Positions 44,401 to 56,400 of a stretch of DNA of 64,000 nt are shown in pieces. This DNA comes from Mantamonas sphyraenae. Lineage: Eukaryota; CRuMs; Mantamonadidae. A program made the position numbers and the translations under genes. Location of the stretch: contig JAPMXV010000054.1 of NCBI GenBank assembly GCA_026936335.1, positions 62,001 through 126,000 on the forward strand. The letters run 5' to 3'. Each line of letters starts with the position of its first letter. Positions within the stretch are counted from its first letter, which is position 1. Below the pieces are notes generated by a model. That model saw only the letters and a program-made list of their open reading frames with translations. It had not been told where the DNA came from and searched no databases.

Positions 44401-47400
44401 GCTGTGCTTGACGGGTGGTCAAACGCTCTGCTGTTGCGGGAGATCAGTCTGCGATACATGGAGCAGTACGAAGGAAGCGTGGGTCGGGCCACAGCTATCG
44501 CAGGACACACCGACCAGTTAGAGTATGCATGGTGGCTGTGGAACTCGAGCAAGGGGGTGCGCGACGACACTTGCAGAACGGTTGAAGGGCGGCTCGGGTG
44601 GCAGTTTGGTGATGAACGAAGTGCAGCGCGAGCCGGCGGAGGAAGCACCGACGAAAGCCGTGGAGCGGATCACTGTGAAAGCACAGCTGCCTGCGGACGG
44701 GAACGAGGCACTGGCAGTGACAGTGAACACGCGAGTGCTTGCGGCATGGGCACTTGTGCTAAGCGAGCTGTGTGGACAACAACGAGTGACGGTTGGCATG
44801 ACACTGAGTGGCCGACCCGGAAGCGTGGAGTCGACATCAAGGCTGATTGGATTGTATGTGTGCACACTGCCACTGTGTGTGGACGTGGAACTGGGACTGG
44901 GGCTAGATGGTTACCTGGAGCGGGTGATGCGAGAACAGCAGCGCTTGCAAGAGTTCCAACACTGTGGGTTGCCGGAAGTTGCAGGGTGGTGTGGATACGG
45001 GCAGGCTGGAGAAATGTTCGACAGCGTTTCTGTGTTTGAGAACTACCCTGGGATGGATGGAGAAGGTGGGGTTGGAGAGACACTCACGGAAGAGAGTGTG
45101 CGACAACCGTTCCGTGTTCACAGTGCGACGAGTGAGGAAGTGACGAACTATCCGTGCTGCTGGCATCGACTGTGGACAAGAGACGTGGCGTGGTGGAAGT
45201 GCACATGGAGTTTTCGAATGCAGGGGGAGGCATGGCACGTGCCGTGCGCGAACGGTTGGCGGAGCAACTGGAGGGGTACCTGCGTGTGCTGTGCAGGGTG
45301 AAGAAGGGGAAACCACAGACACAAGTGGGCCGCGTGGTGGGAAAGGGATGGACACGATCAGTTGGGATGGACGGAGTGACACGTGCACGTTCAGCGTTGT
45401 CAGGGCTGGGCGGGAGGACAGGAGAGGTGACTTTGCACGTGTGCAGCGTGAGCAAGGGTGAAGTACATCTGAGCCGTGGGATGGTGTACGCGATGGGGAG
45501 GCAGGTGGCAGCGGAGCTGACAAGCATGACAGTTGGGGCAGGACCTGGTACGGTGGTGGGAGTGTGTCTGGAAGCACAGAGTGTGTACACAGTGGCATGC
45601 TGTCTGGGAGTGTGGATGTGTGGAGCAGCAGTGCTGTGTATGGAACCGCGGAACCCGGACTCGAAGCTGGAGGCACTTGCGTTGGAGGCGCAGCCGTGTG
45701 CTGTGATCACGACGCCGGAGCTGGCGGATGCACGGAACTTGGGCAGGTTGTGCGGCAACAGGATTGTGTGTGTGGCAACCGAAGGAGTCCAGGTAGCACG
45801 CAGGGGAGTTGGTGGCAGCTGGGATGGTGAACGACCATGTGTGCGTGTGTGTGGTGGTTTGGTGGCGTATGTGATTGCGACGAGCGGAACGACGGCCGGC
45901 AGAAGCAAGCTTGTGCCTGTGACACACCGGGCGTGGATGAATACGTGCATGGACAGTCAAGTCGGTGTGTGGCTGGTGTAATGGTCAGCGATGTTGACAG
46001 CGGAGTAAGGTGTGTACCAGTTTGCATCTTTGCAGTTTGATGCCAGCATGTACGAGATTGGCTGTGCTCTTGCACGAGGAAGTAACCATGGGCATTTTGT
46101 GCACCAGCGCGATGGAGAAGGACTTTTGGGTGGAATGTCGCTGCTGGACGAAAGGTGCACGTTGGCATTGATACCTCCTGTGGTGTTGACCCTGGGATGT
46201 AGGGCGCGCTTGCTTGATGAAGAAGTGGTCGTGGACACACTGGTGACGGGTGGCGAAGCATGCAGTGCAGCAGTCGTGAACGAGTGGACCCGTGTGTGTG
46301 GGAGAATGATCCATGCGTACGGGCCGTCGGAGGACGCAATTGTGTCAAGCGCACTGATGGTGGAAAGCTCTGGTGTGAAAGAGGCACCAGGATTGGCAGT
46401 GCACTTGACGGGAAGACAGCGTTGGTTCTGGACGGACTGATGCGCCCTCGACCGACGACAGGGGTAGGCCTGCTGCACATGACGGGAGTGGGGATCGCTC
46501 ACGGATACATGGGGCGGCCACGACTGACGGCAGAACGGTTCCTGCCGTTTGATGACGGCCTGGTGCTGTACAACACAGGAGATCTTGTGCGTGTACACTC
46601 TGCCGGGACGATGGAGTTTGTGGGGAGAAAGGACTTTCAGCTGAAGGTGCGCGGACACCGAGTGGAAGCACAGGCGGTGGAGGGTGTGCTGGAAACCCAC
46701 GAGCGTGTGGCACAAGCAGTGGTCCGGAAGCATGGCACGGGTCTAGTTGGATACGTTGCGTGTGTTGGGGGCGTGGACGCAAGCATGGAGATGTTGCAAG
46801 CAAGCCTGTACGAGCAACTGCGAACCGCATTGCCGCCGTATGCGGTTCCGACCAGCGTGGTTGCACTGGACGCGATGCCAACAACGCTGAACGGTAAGAT
46901 CGACCTGCGTCGTCTTCCGAACCCAGGGGACACGGGTGTGCAGCTGGTGCGAAGCGAGTATGCGGCGGCCGAGAGCGAGATGGAAGTAACGGTGGCGAAA
47001 GCATTTGGTGCTGTACTTGGGGTGGATGAGGTTGGGCTGGACGACAGCTTCTTCACGCTAGGCGGTGACAGCATTCTGAGTATGCAAGTGGTGCAGAGAC
47101 TGCAACGCGAGGGGCTGCGTGTGACAAGCAGTCAGGTGTATGAGCTGCAGACGGTGCGTGCGCTGGCTAATGCCCTTCAAGACGATGCGAACACACAGCA
47201 GGGTTCACACGAGGATGTTGCAGTGGCAGCTGTGACGCAGTATGACGTGCACGAATGTGACGGAGAGGCACTGAGCAGACTGTACGAAGAAGCACGGCGC
47301 GGGGTGGTTGGCGCAACGAAGGAGATTGTGATGTGTGGATTGGGCACGGGGTATGTGGACCTTGGGAAGCGTCTGCTGTGTTGTGGAGACGCTGGGTGAT

Positions 47401-50400
47401 GTGTGCATGTGGAAACGGGCGTGTGACGATGTCCTACCGCGCAGAAGCTGTGGAATCTCCGCTGGAAGTGATGCGGGGTGTGCTTGTGGGACTGGGACGA
47501 GAGGCTGTGATGCCGATGTCGTCGATGCAGCAAGGGATGGTGTTTCACTCGCTGCACAGCAGTGGTTCTGGGAAGCGGGTCGAGGAAGAACCTGCTGGTA
47601 CCCCGAGTGCTACGTGGTCTACAGCCATGTTGGGCAACGTGGTGGATGGCCGAGCAGAGTACGTCGAACACGGATTGCTGGAGATGGACAACCTGGACCG
47701 TGCACATGCGTACGCAGAGGCATGGGCAGGCGCTTGTTCATCGCATGCCATGCTGCATGCAAGTGTGGAGTGGCCGTTCATGCGGATCGAGCGTCAGAGC
47801 ACACTGAGAGTGGACTACGTGCGCGCTGACGGCTCCGATGTGATGAGGACGGTTGAAGCACACAAGAGCATCCCGATGCGACTCGACTTGGCACCGCTGG
47901 TGCGATTGCTGCTGGTGTTGCACAGGGACACGGGGAAGACAACGGTCCTGGTTACATTCCACCACGCTGTGCTTGACGGGTGGTCAAACGCTCTGCTGTT
48001 GCGGGAGATCAGTCTGCGATACATGGAGCAGTACGAAGGAAGCGTGGGTCGGGCCACAGCTATCGCAGGACACACCGACCAGTTAGAGTATGCATGGTGG
48101 CTGTGGAACTCGAGCAAGGGGGATGCGCGACGACACTTTGCAGAACGGTTGAAGGGCGGCCCGGGTGGCAGTTTGGTGATGAACGAAGTGCAGCGCGAGC
48201 CGGCGGAGGAAGCACCGACGAAAGCCGTGGAGCGGATCACTGTGAAAGCACAGCTGCCTGCGGACGGGAACGAGGCACTGGCAGTGACAGTGAACACGCG
48301 AGTGCTTGCGGCATGGGCACTTGTGCTAAGCGAGCTGTGTGGACAACAACGAGTGACGGTTGGCATGACACTGAGTGGCCGACCCGGAAGCGTGGAGTCG
48401 ACATCAAGGCTGGTTGGATTGTATGTGTGCACACTGCCACTGTGTGTGGACGTGGAACTGGGACTGGGGCTAGATGGTTACCTGGAGCGGGTGATGCGAG
48501 AACAGCAGCGCTTGCAAGAGTTCCAACACTGTGGGTTGCCGGAAGTTGCAGGGTGGTGTGGATACGGGCAGGCTGGAGAAATGTTCGACAGCGTTTCTGT
48601 GTTTGAGAACTACCCTGGGATGGATGGAGAAGGTGGGGTTGGAGAGACACTCACGGAAGAGAGTGTGCGACAACCGTTCCGTGTTCACAGTGCGACGAGT
48701 GAGGAAGTGACGAACTATCCCGTGCTGCTGGCATCGACTGTGGACAAGAGACGTGGCGTGGTGGAAGTGCACATGGAGTTTTCGAATGCAGGGGGAGGCA
48801 TGGCACGTGCCGTGCGCGAACGGTTGGCGGAGCAACTGGAGGGGTACCTGCGTGTGCTGTGCAGGGTGAAGAAGGGGAAACCACAGACACAAGTGGGCCG
48901 CGTGGTGGGAAAGGGATGGACACGATCAGTTGGGATGGACGGAGTGACACGTGCACGTTCAGCGTTGTCAGGGCTGGGCGGGAGGACAGGAGAGGTGACT
49001 TTGCACGTGTGCAGCGTGAGCAAGGGTGAAGTACATCTGAGCCGTGGGATGGTGTACGCGATGGGGAGGCAGGTGGCAGCGGAGCTGACAAGCATGACAG
49101 TTGGGGCAGGACCTGGTACGGTGGTGGGAGTGTGTCTGGAAGCACAGAGTGTGTACACAGTGGCATGCTGTCTGGGAGTGTGGATGTGTGGAGCAGCAGT
49201 GCTGTGTATGGAACCGCGGAACCCGGACTCGAAGCTGGAGGCACTTGCGTTGGAGGCGCAGCCGTGTGCTGTGATCACGACGCCGGAGCTGGCGGATGCA
49301 CGGAACTTGGGCAGGTTGTGCGGCAACAGGATTGTGTGTGTGGCAACCGAAGGAGTCCAGGTAGCACGCGGGGGAGTTGGTGGCAGCTGGGATGGTGAAC
49401 GACCATGTGTGCGTGTGTGTGGTGGTTTGGTGGCGTATGTGATTGCGACGAGCGGAACGACGGCCGGCAGAAGCAAGCTTGTGCCTGTGACACACCGGGC
49501 GTGGATGAATACGTGCATGGACAGTCAAGTCGGTGTGGCTGGTGTAATGGTCAGCGATGTTGACAGCGGAGCAAGGGTGTACCAGTTTGCATCTTTGCAG
49601 TTTGATGCCAGCATGTACGAGATTGGCTGTGCTCTTGCACGAGGAAGTAACCATGGGCATTTGGTGCACCAGCGCGATGGGGAAGGACTTTTGGGTGGAA
49701 TGTCGCTGCTGGACGAAAGGTGCACGTTGGCATTGATACCTCCTGTGGTGTTGACCCTGGGATGTAGGGCGCGCTTGCTTGATGAAGAAGTGGTCGTGGA
49801 CACACTGGTGACGGGTGGCGAAGCATGCAGTGCAGCAGTCGTGAACGAGTGGACCCGTGTGTGTTGGAGAATGATCCATGCGTACGGGCCGTCGGAGGAC
49901 GCAATTGTGTCAAGCGCACTGATGGTGGAAAGCTCTGGTGTGAAAGAGGCACCAGGGATTGGCAGTGCACTTGACGGGAAGACAGCGTTGGTTCTGGACG
50001 GGCTGATGCGCCCTCGACCGACGACAGGGGTAGGCCTGCTGCACATGACGGGAGTGGGGATCGCTCACGGATACATGGGGCGGCCACGACTGACGGCAGA
50101 ACGGTTCCTGCCGTTTGATGACGGCCTGGTGCTGTACAACACAGGAGATCTTGTGCGTGTACACGCTTCCGGGACGATGGAGTTTGTGGGGAGAAAGGAC
50201 TTTCAGTTGAAGGTGCGCGGACACCGAGTGGAAGCACAGGCGGTGGAGGGTGTGCTGGAAACCCACGAGCGTGTGGCACAAGCAGTGGTCCGGAAGCATG
50301 GCACGGGTCTAGTTGGATACGTTGCGTGTGTTGGGGGCGTGGACGCAAGCATGGAGATGTTGCAAGCAAGCCTGTACGAACAACTGCGAAGCGCACTGCC

Positions 50401-53400
50401 GCCGTATGCGGTTCCGACCAGCGTGGTTGCACTGGACGCGATGCCAACAACGCTGAACGGTAAGATCGACCTGCGTCGTCTTCCGAACCCAGGGGACACG
50501 GGTGTGCAGCTGGTGCGAAGCGAGTATGCGGCGGCCGAGAGCGAGATGGAAGTAACGGTGGCGAAAGCATTTGGTGCTGTACTTGGGGTGGATGAGGTTG
50601 GGCTGGACGACAGCTTCTTCACGCTAGGCGGTGACAGCATTCTGAGTATGCAAGTGGTGCAGAGACTGCAACGCGAGGGGCTGCGTGTGACAAGCAGTCA
50701 GGTGTATGAGCTGCAGACGGTGCGTGCGCTGGCTAATGCCCTTCAAGACGATGCGAACACACAGCAGGGTTCACACGAGGATGTTGCAGTGGCAGCTGTG
50801 ACGCAGTATGACGTGCACGAATGTGACGGAGAGGCACTGAGCAGACTGTACGAAGAAGCACGGCGCGGGGTGGTTGGCGCAACGAAGGAGATTGTGATGT
50901 GTGGATTGGGCACGGGGTATGTGGACCTTGGGAAGCGCCTGCTGTGTTGTGGAGACGCTTGGGTGATGTGTGCATGTGGAGACGGGCGTGTGACGATGTC
51001 CTACCGCGCAGAAGCTGTGGAATCTCCGCTGGAAGTGATGCGGGGTGTGCTTGTGGGACTGGGACGAGAGGCTGTGATGCCGATGTCGTCGATGCAGCAA
51101 GGGATGGTGTTTCACTCGCTGCACAGCAGTGGTTCTGGGAAGCGGGTCGAGGAAGAACCTGCTGGTACCCCGAGTGCTACGTGGTCTACAGCCATGTTGG
51201 GCAACGTGGTGGATGGCCGAGCAGAGTACGTCGAACATGGATTGCTGGAGATGGACAACCTGGACCGTGCACATGCGTACGCAGAGGCATGGGCGTGCGC
51301 TTGTTCATCGCATGCCATGCTGCATGCAAGTGTGGAGTGGCCGTTCATGCGGATCGAGCGTCAGAGCACACTGAGAGTGGACTACGTGCGTGCTGACGGC
51401 TCCGATGTGATGAGGACGGTTGAAGCACACAAGAGCATCCCGATGCGACTCGACTTGGCACCGCTGGTGCGATTGCTGCTGGTGTTGCACAGGGACACGG
51501 GGAAGACTACGGGTACTGGTTACATTCCACCACGCTGTGCTTGACGGGTGGTCAAACGCGCTGCTGTTGCGGGAGATCAGTCTGCGATACATGGAGCAGT
51601 ACGAAGGAAGCGTGGGTCGGGCCACAGCTATCGCAGGACACACCGACCAGTTAGAGTATGCATGGTGGCTGTGGAACTCGAGCAAGGGGGATGCGCGACG
51701 ACACTTTGCAGAACGGTTGAAGGGCGGCTCGGGTGGCAGTTTGGTGATGAACGAAGTGCAGCGCGAGCCGGTGGAGGAAGCACCGACGAAAGCCGTGGAG
51801 CGGATCACTGTGAAAGCACAGCTGCCTGCGGACGGGAACGAGGCACTGGCAGTGACAGTGAACACGCGAGTGCTTGCGGCATGGGCACTTGTGCTAAGCG
51901 AGCTGTGTGGACAACAACGAGTGACGGTTGGCATGACACTGAGTGGCCGACCCGGAAGCGTGGAGTCGACATCAAGGCTGATTGGATTGTATGTGTGCAC
52001 ACTGCCACTGTGTGTGGACGTGGAACTGGGACTGGGGCTAGATGGTTACCTGGAGCGGGTGATGCGAGAACAGCAGCGCTTGCAAGAGTTCCAACACTGT
52101 GGGTTGCCGGAAGTTGCAGGGTGGTGTGGATACGGGCAGGCTGGAGAAATGTTCGACAGCGTTTCTGTGTTTGAGAACTACCCTGGGATGGATGGAGAAG
52201 GTGGGGTTGGAGAGACACTCACGGAAGAGAGTGTGCGACAACCGTTCCGTGTTCACAGTGCGACGAGTGAGGAAGTGACGAACTATCCCGTGCTGCTGGC
52301 ATCGACTGTGGACAAGAGACGTGGCGTGGTGGAAGTGCACATGGAGTTTTCGAATGCAGGGGGAGGCATGGCACGTGCCGTGCGCGAACGGTTGGCGGAG
52401 CAACTGGAGGGGTACCTGCGTGTGCTGTGCAGGGTGAAGAAGGGGATGCCACAGACACAAGTGGGCCGCGTGGTGGGAAAGGGATGGACACGATCAGTTG
52501 GGATGGACGGAGTGACACGTGCACGTTCAGCGTTGTCAGGGCTGGGCGGGAGGACAGGAGAGGTGACTTTGCACGTGTGCAGCGTGAGCAAGGGTGAAGT
52601 ACATCTGAGCCGTGGGATGGTGTACGCGATGGGGAGGCAGGTGGCAACGGAGCTGACAAGCATGACAGTTGGGGCAGGACCTGGTACGGTGGTGGGAGTG
52701 TGTCTGGAAGCACAGAGTGTGTACACAGTGGCATGCTGTCTGGGAGTGTGGATGTGTGGAGCAGCAGTGTTGTGCATGGAACCGCGTAACCCGGACTCGA
52801 AGCTGGAGGCACTTGCGTTGGAGGCGCAGCCGTGTGCTGTGATCACGACGCCGGAGCTGGCGGATGCACGGAACTTGGGCAGGTTGTGCGGCAACAGGAT
52901 TGTGTGTGTGGCAACCGAAGGAGTCCAGGTAGCACGCGGGGGAGTTGGTGGCAGCTGGGATGGTGTGAACGACCATGTGTGCGTGTGTGTGGTGGTTTGG
53001 TGGCGTATGTGATTGCGACGAGCGGAACGACGGCCGGCAGAAGCAAGCTTGTGCCTGTGACACACCGGGCATGGATGAATACGTGCTTCGCAGTCAAGTC
53101 GAAGTGGCTTGTCCACGTCAACACGTGTCGAGCAAATGTTTTGCTCTTTGCAGTTTGACGCCAGCATGTACGAGACTGGGATGTGGGGCTTGCATTGGAA
53201 GCAACCAAGTGGTATTTGGTGCATTTGAACGATGGCTTGGAAGGACTTTTGGAGAGCTCGTGCGTTCGAAAGGTTGCGTCCGTACCACCTGTGCTGTTGG
53301 CGAGGCACGTAGTACGCGGATCTGCTCGGTTGAAGAACTGGTCGTGGTACACTGGTGACGGGTGGCTAGCATGCAGTGCAGCTGTCGTGAACGATGGACC

Positions 53401-56400
53401 CGGCTCCTTGGAGACATGATCCATGCGTACGGGCCGTCGGAAGACGCGATTGTGTCAAGCGCACTGACTGGTGAAAGCTCTGGTGTGAATGAGGCACCAA
53501 GCATTCGCAGTGCACTTGACGGGAAGACAGCGTTGGTTCTGGACGGGCTGATGCGCCCTCGACCGACGACAGGGGTAGGCCTGCTGCACATGACGGGAGT
53601 GGGGATCGCTCACGGATACATGGGGCGGCCACGACTGACGGCAGAACGGTTCCTGCCGTTTGATGACGGCCTGGTGCTGTACAACACAGGAGATCTTGTG
53701 CGTGTACACGCTTCCGGGACGATGGAGTTTGTGGGGAGAAAGGACTTTCAGCTGAAGGTGCGCGGACACCGAGTGGAAGCACAGGCGGTGGAGGGTGTGC
53801 TGGAAACCCACGAGCGTGTGGCACAAGCAGTGGTCCGGAAGCATGGCACGGGTCTAGTTGGATACGTTGCGTGTGTTGGGGGCGTGGACGCAAGCATGGA
53901 GATGTTGCAAGCAAGCCTGTACGAGCAACTGCGAAGCGCATTGCCGCCGTATGCGGTTCCGACCAGCGTGGTTGCACTGGACGCGATGCCAACAACGCTG
54001 AACGGTAAGATCGACCTGCGTCGTCTTCCGAACCCAGGGGACACGGGTGTGCAGCTGGTGCGAAGCGAGTATGCGGCGGCCGAGAGCGAGATGGAAGTAA
54101 CGGTGGCGAAAGCATTTGGTGCTGTACTTGGGGTGGATGAGGTTGGGCTGGACGACAGCTTCTTCACGCTAGGTGGTGACAGCATTCTGAGTATGCAAGT
54201 GGTGCAGAGACTGCAACGCGAGGGGCTGCGTGTGACAAGCAGTCAGGTGTATGAGCTGCAGACGGTGCGTGCGCTGGCTAATGCCCTTCAAGACGATGCG
54301 AACACACAGCAGGGTTCACACGAGGATGTTGCAGTGGCAGCTGTGACGCAGTATGACGTGCACGAATGTGACGGAGAGGCACTGAGCAGACTGTACGAAG
54401 AAGCACGGCGCGGGGTGGTTGGCGCAACGAAGGAGATTGTGATGTGTGGATTGGGCACGGGGTATGTGGACCTTGGGAAGCGCCTGCTGTGTTGTGGAGA
54501 CGCTTGGGTGATGTGTGCATGTGGAGACGGGCGTGTGACGATGTCCTACCGCGCAGAAGCTGTGGAATCTCCGCTGGAAGTGATGCGGGGTGTGCTTGTG
54601 GGACTGGGACGAGAGGCTGTGATGCCGATGTCGTCGATGCAGCAAGGGATGGTGTTTCACTCGCTGCACAGCAGTGGTTCTGGGAAGCGGGTCGAGGAAG
54701 AACCTGCTGGTACCCCGAGTGCTACGTGGTCTACAGCCATGTTGGGCAACGTGGTGGATGGCCGAGCAGAGTACGTCGAACATGGATTGCTGGAGATGGA
54801 CAACCTGGACCGTGCACATGCGTACGCAGAGGCATGGGCGTGCGCTTGTTCATCGCATGCCATGCTGCATGCAAGTGTGGAGTGGCCGTTCATGCGGATC
54901 GAGCGTCAGAGCACACTGAGAGTGGACTACGTGCGTGCTGACGGCTCCGATGTGATGAGGACGGTTGAAGCACACAAGAGCATCCCAATGCGACTCGACT
55001 TGGCACCGCTGGTGCGATTGCTGCTGGTGTTGCACAGGGACACGGGGAAGACTACGGTACTGGTTACATTCCACCACGCTGTGCTTGACGGGTGGTCAAA
55101 CGCTCTGCTGTTGCGGGAGATCAGTCTGCGATACATGGAGCAGTACGAAGGAAGCGTGGGTCGGGCCACAGCTATCGCAGGACACACCGACCAGTTAGAG
55201 TATGCATGGTGGCTGTGGAACTCGAGCAAGGGGGATGCGCGACGACACTTTGCAGAACGGTTGAAGGGCGGCTCGGGTGGCAGTTTGGTGATGAACGAAG
55301 TGCAGCGCGAGCCGGTGGAGGAAGCACCGACGAAAGCCGTGGAGCGGATCACTGTGAAAGCACAGCTGCCTGCGGACGGGAACGAGGCACTGGCAGTGAC
55401 AGTGAACACGCGAGTGCTTGCGGCATGGGCACTTGTGCTAAGCGAGCTGTGTGGACAACAACGAGTGACGGTTGGCATGACACTGAGTGGCCGACCCGGA
55501 AGCGTGGAGTCGACATCAAGGCTGATTGGATTGTATGTGTGCACACTGCCACTGTGTGTGGACGTGGAACTGGGACTGGGGCTAGATGGTTACCTGGAGC
55601 GGGTGATGCGAGAACAGCAGCGCTTGCAAGAGTTCCAACACTGTGGGTTGCCGGAAGTTGCAGGGTGGTGTGGATACGGGCAGGCTGGAGAAATGTTCGA
55701 CAGCGTTTCTGTGTTTGAGAACTACCCCGGAATGGATGGAGAAGGTGGGGTTGGAGAGACACTCACGGAAGAGAGTGTGCGACAACCGTTCCGTGTTCAC
55801 AGTGCGACGAGTGAGGAAGTGACGAACTATCCCGTGCTGCTGGCATCGACTGTGGACAAGAGACGTGGCGTGGTGGAAGTGCACATGGAGTTTTCGAATG
55901 CAGGGGGAGGCATGGCACGTGCCGTGCGCGAACGGTTGGCGGAGCAACTGGAGGGGTACCTGCGTGTGCTGTGCAGGGTGAAGAAGGGGATGCCACAGAC
56001 ACAAGTGGGCCGCGTGGTGGGAAAGGGATGGACACGATCAGTTGGGATGGACGGAGTGACACGTGCACGTTCAGCGTTGTCAGGGCTGGGCGGGAGGACA
56101 GGAGAGGTGACTTTGCACGTGTGCAGCGTGAGCAAGGGTGAAGTACATCTGAGCCGTGGGATGGTGTACGCGATGGGGAGGCAGGTGGCAACGGAGCTGA
56201 CAAGCATGACAGTTGGGGCAGGACCTGGTACGGTGGTGGGAGTGTGTCTGGAAGCACAGAGTGTGTACACAGTGGCATGCTGTCTGGGAGTGTGGATGTG
56301 TGGAGCAGCAGTGTTGTGCATGGAACCGCGTAACCCGGACTCGAAGCTGGAGGCACTTGCGTTGGAGGCGCAGCCGTGTGCTGTGATCACGACGCCGGAG

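Noticed and set aside
14253-53420. Several separate NRPS genes instead of one
   Set aside because: Frame ends fall inside domains at homopolymer indels, not at domain borders. There are no promoters, start contexts or thioesterases between modules, and only one FAAL and one TE exist.
14286-53420. Frame breaks as short introns or programmed frameshifting
   Set aside because: The extra or missing bases are one or two nucleotides at different places in each module, and the same sites are clean in other modules. No consistent slippery site or splice signals recur.
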